A stretch of 20,507 nt of DNA from Acidimicrobiia bacterium (GTDB lineage Bacteria > Actinomycetota > Acidimicrobiia > UBA5794 > JAOTWH01): NCBI GenBank assembly GCA_029863035.1, contig JAOTWH010000014.1:1-20507 (forward strand), given 5' to 3'. Under the pieces are notes generated by a model, which saw only the letters and a list, made by a program, of their open reading frames with translations, did no database searches and had not been told where the DNA came from. Position 1 is the stretch's first letter. Each line of letters starts with the position of its first letter. Shown here piece by piece: positions 20,298 through 20,507 of the stretch. The position numbers were made by a program, and so were the translations under genes.

Positions 20298-20507
20298 TCA
20301 TGCTGATAAGCAGGACGGCCCCTGCGGGTACTGGGCCGTCTTGGTCTTGCTCCGCGCCGTTTGGATAACAGCGCCCGTGTCGATGATGAGTCGGTTCGAG
20401 CCGTTGACCGAAACCACGAAGCGGTCGAGGTTGCGGGGAGCAGGCCCCGCCTGGTACTCGCCGTGAAAGTTGTATTTCGAGCCGTGGCAGGGGCACTCGA
20501 AGCCTTG
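20298..20507 (-). CDS. Rieske [2Fe-2S] protein, C-terminal end (5' part outside window)
   Basis: The last 69 codons of a Rieske iron-sulfur protein. The visible part contains the second cluster-binding motif CPCHGSKYNFHG, giving one Cys and one His ligand plus the loop Cys that forms the conserved disulfide. GPAPRNLDRFVV follows, as is usual after this motif. The tail is longer than usual and somewhat basic (RSKTKT). This is probably the Rieske subunit of a cytochrome bc-type complex (QcrA or PetC-like), passing electrons to the di-haem cytochrome c encoded 11 bp downstream. The first cluster motif (CxH) is beyond the edge and could not be checked. Confidence 0.9.
   Translation of the reverse strand, partial: QGFECPCHGSKYNFHGEYQAGPAPRNLDRFVVSVNGSNRLIIDTGAVIQTARSKTKTAQYPQGPSCLSA

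Noticed and set aside
20287..20496. 69-codon minus-strand frame at the right edge
   Set aside because: It is out of frame with the Rieske motif CPCHGS, which lies in the frame ending at 20298.

Overview
The window is GC-rich and appears to come from an actinobacterial chromosome, most plausibly Acidimicrobiia or a relative; that placement is an inference, since no rRNA or other phylogenetic marker is present. The grounds are a WhiB-like Fe-S regulator, a Bpa/PafE-type proteasome activator, an actinobacterial-type Rex, a GerMN-Gmad2 lipoprotein, several Thr/Pro-rich lipoproteins, frequent GTG/TTG starts and several genes whose -10-like box lies 6-7 nt before the start codon (leaderless architecture). 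No tRNA, rRNA, CRISPR array, IS element or phage gene was seen. No stretch over 300 bases lacks a gene.

Left part (1-8218). The 3' end of ilvD (+) faces a minus-strand group: a 37-aa Lys-rich protein, a TraR/DksA zinc-finger protein one base after it, and an SRPBCC protein. Upstream, on the same strand, lie an orphan membrane histidine kinase and a secreted Thr-rich membrane-anchored protein, which starts divergently from a plus-strand HAD phosphatase. Then come a four-Cys lipoprotein (-), a DJ-1/PfpI protein (+), a PGPGW-type small membrane protein (+), a 43-aa single-TM protein (-) that overlaps it tail-to-tail, a lipoprotein with a pilin-like head (-), and a NUDIX hydrolase (+).

Middle part (8231-17556). 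Eight minus-strand genes lie in one direction. In transcription order they are an MFS transporter, a GT-C-like membrane protein, PolX (polymerase X plus PHP), a membrane GGDEF-EAL protein, Bpa, a GerMN lipoprotein, WhiB and a nitroreductase. -10-like boxes before several of them suggest multiple transcription units. The box before whiB closely resembles a SigH/SigR-type promoter and probably also drives the nitroreductase.

Right part (17654-20507). Rex (NADH/NAD+ sensing repressor, +) carries three TTGTGAA half-sites in its own leader. It converges through a strong hairpin on a respiratory operon (-): Rieske protein (cut by the window edge), a di-haem cytochrome c with an unusual central insert carrying an EF-hand-like loop, and a four-TM protein coupled to it by a TGATG overlap. 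Redox sensing (Rex, WhiB), a redox enzyme (nitroreductase) and respiratory genes are therefore close together, although direct regulatory links other than those noted are not shown by the sequence.

No clearly new multi-gene system is proven here. The best candidates for something undescribed are the Lys-rich/DksA coupled pair, the secreted Thr-rich protein with its orphan kinase, the pilin-like lipoprotein with its 43-aa membrane partner, and the cytochrome with its Ca-loop insert and four-TM partner.
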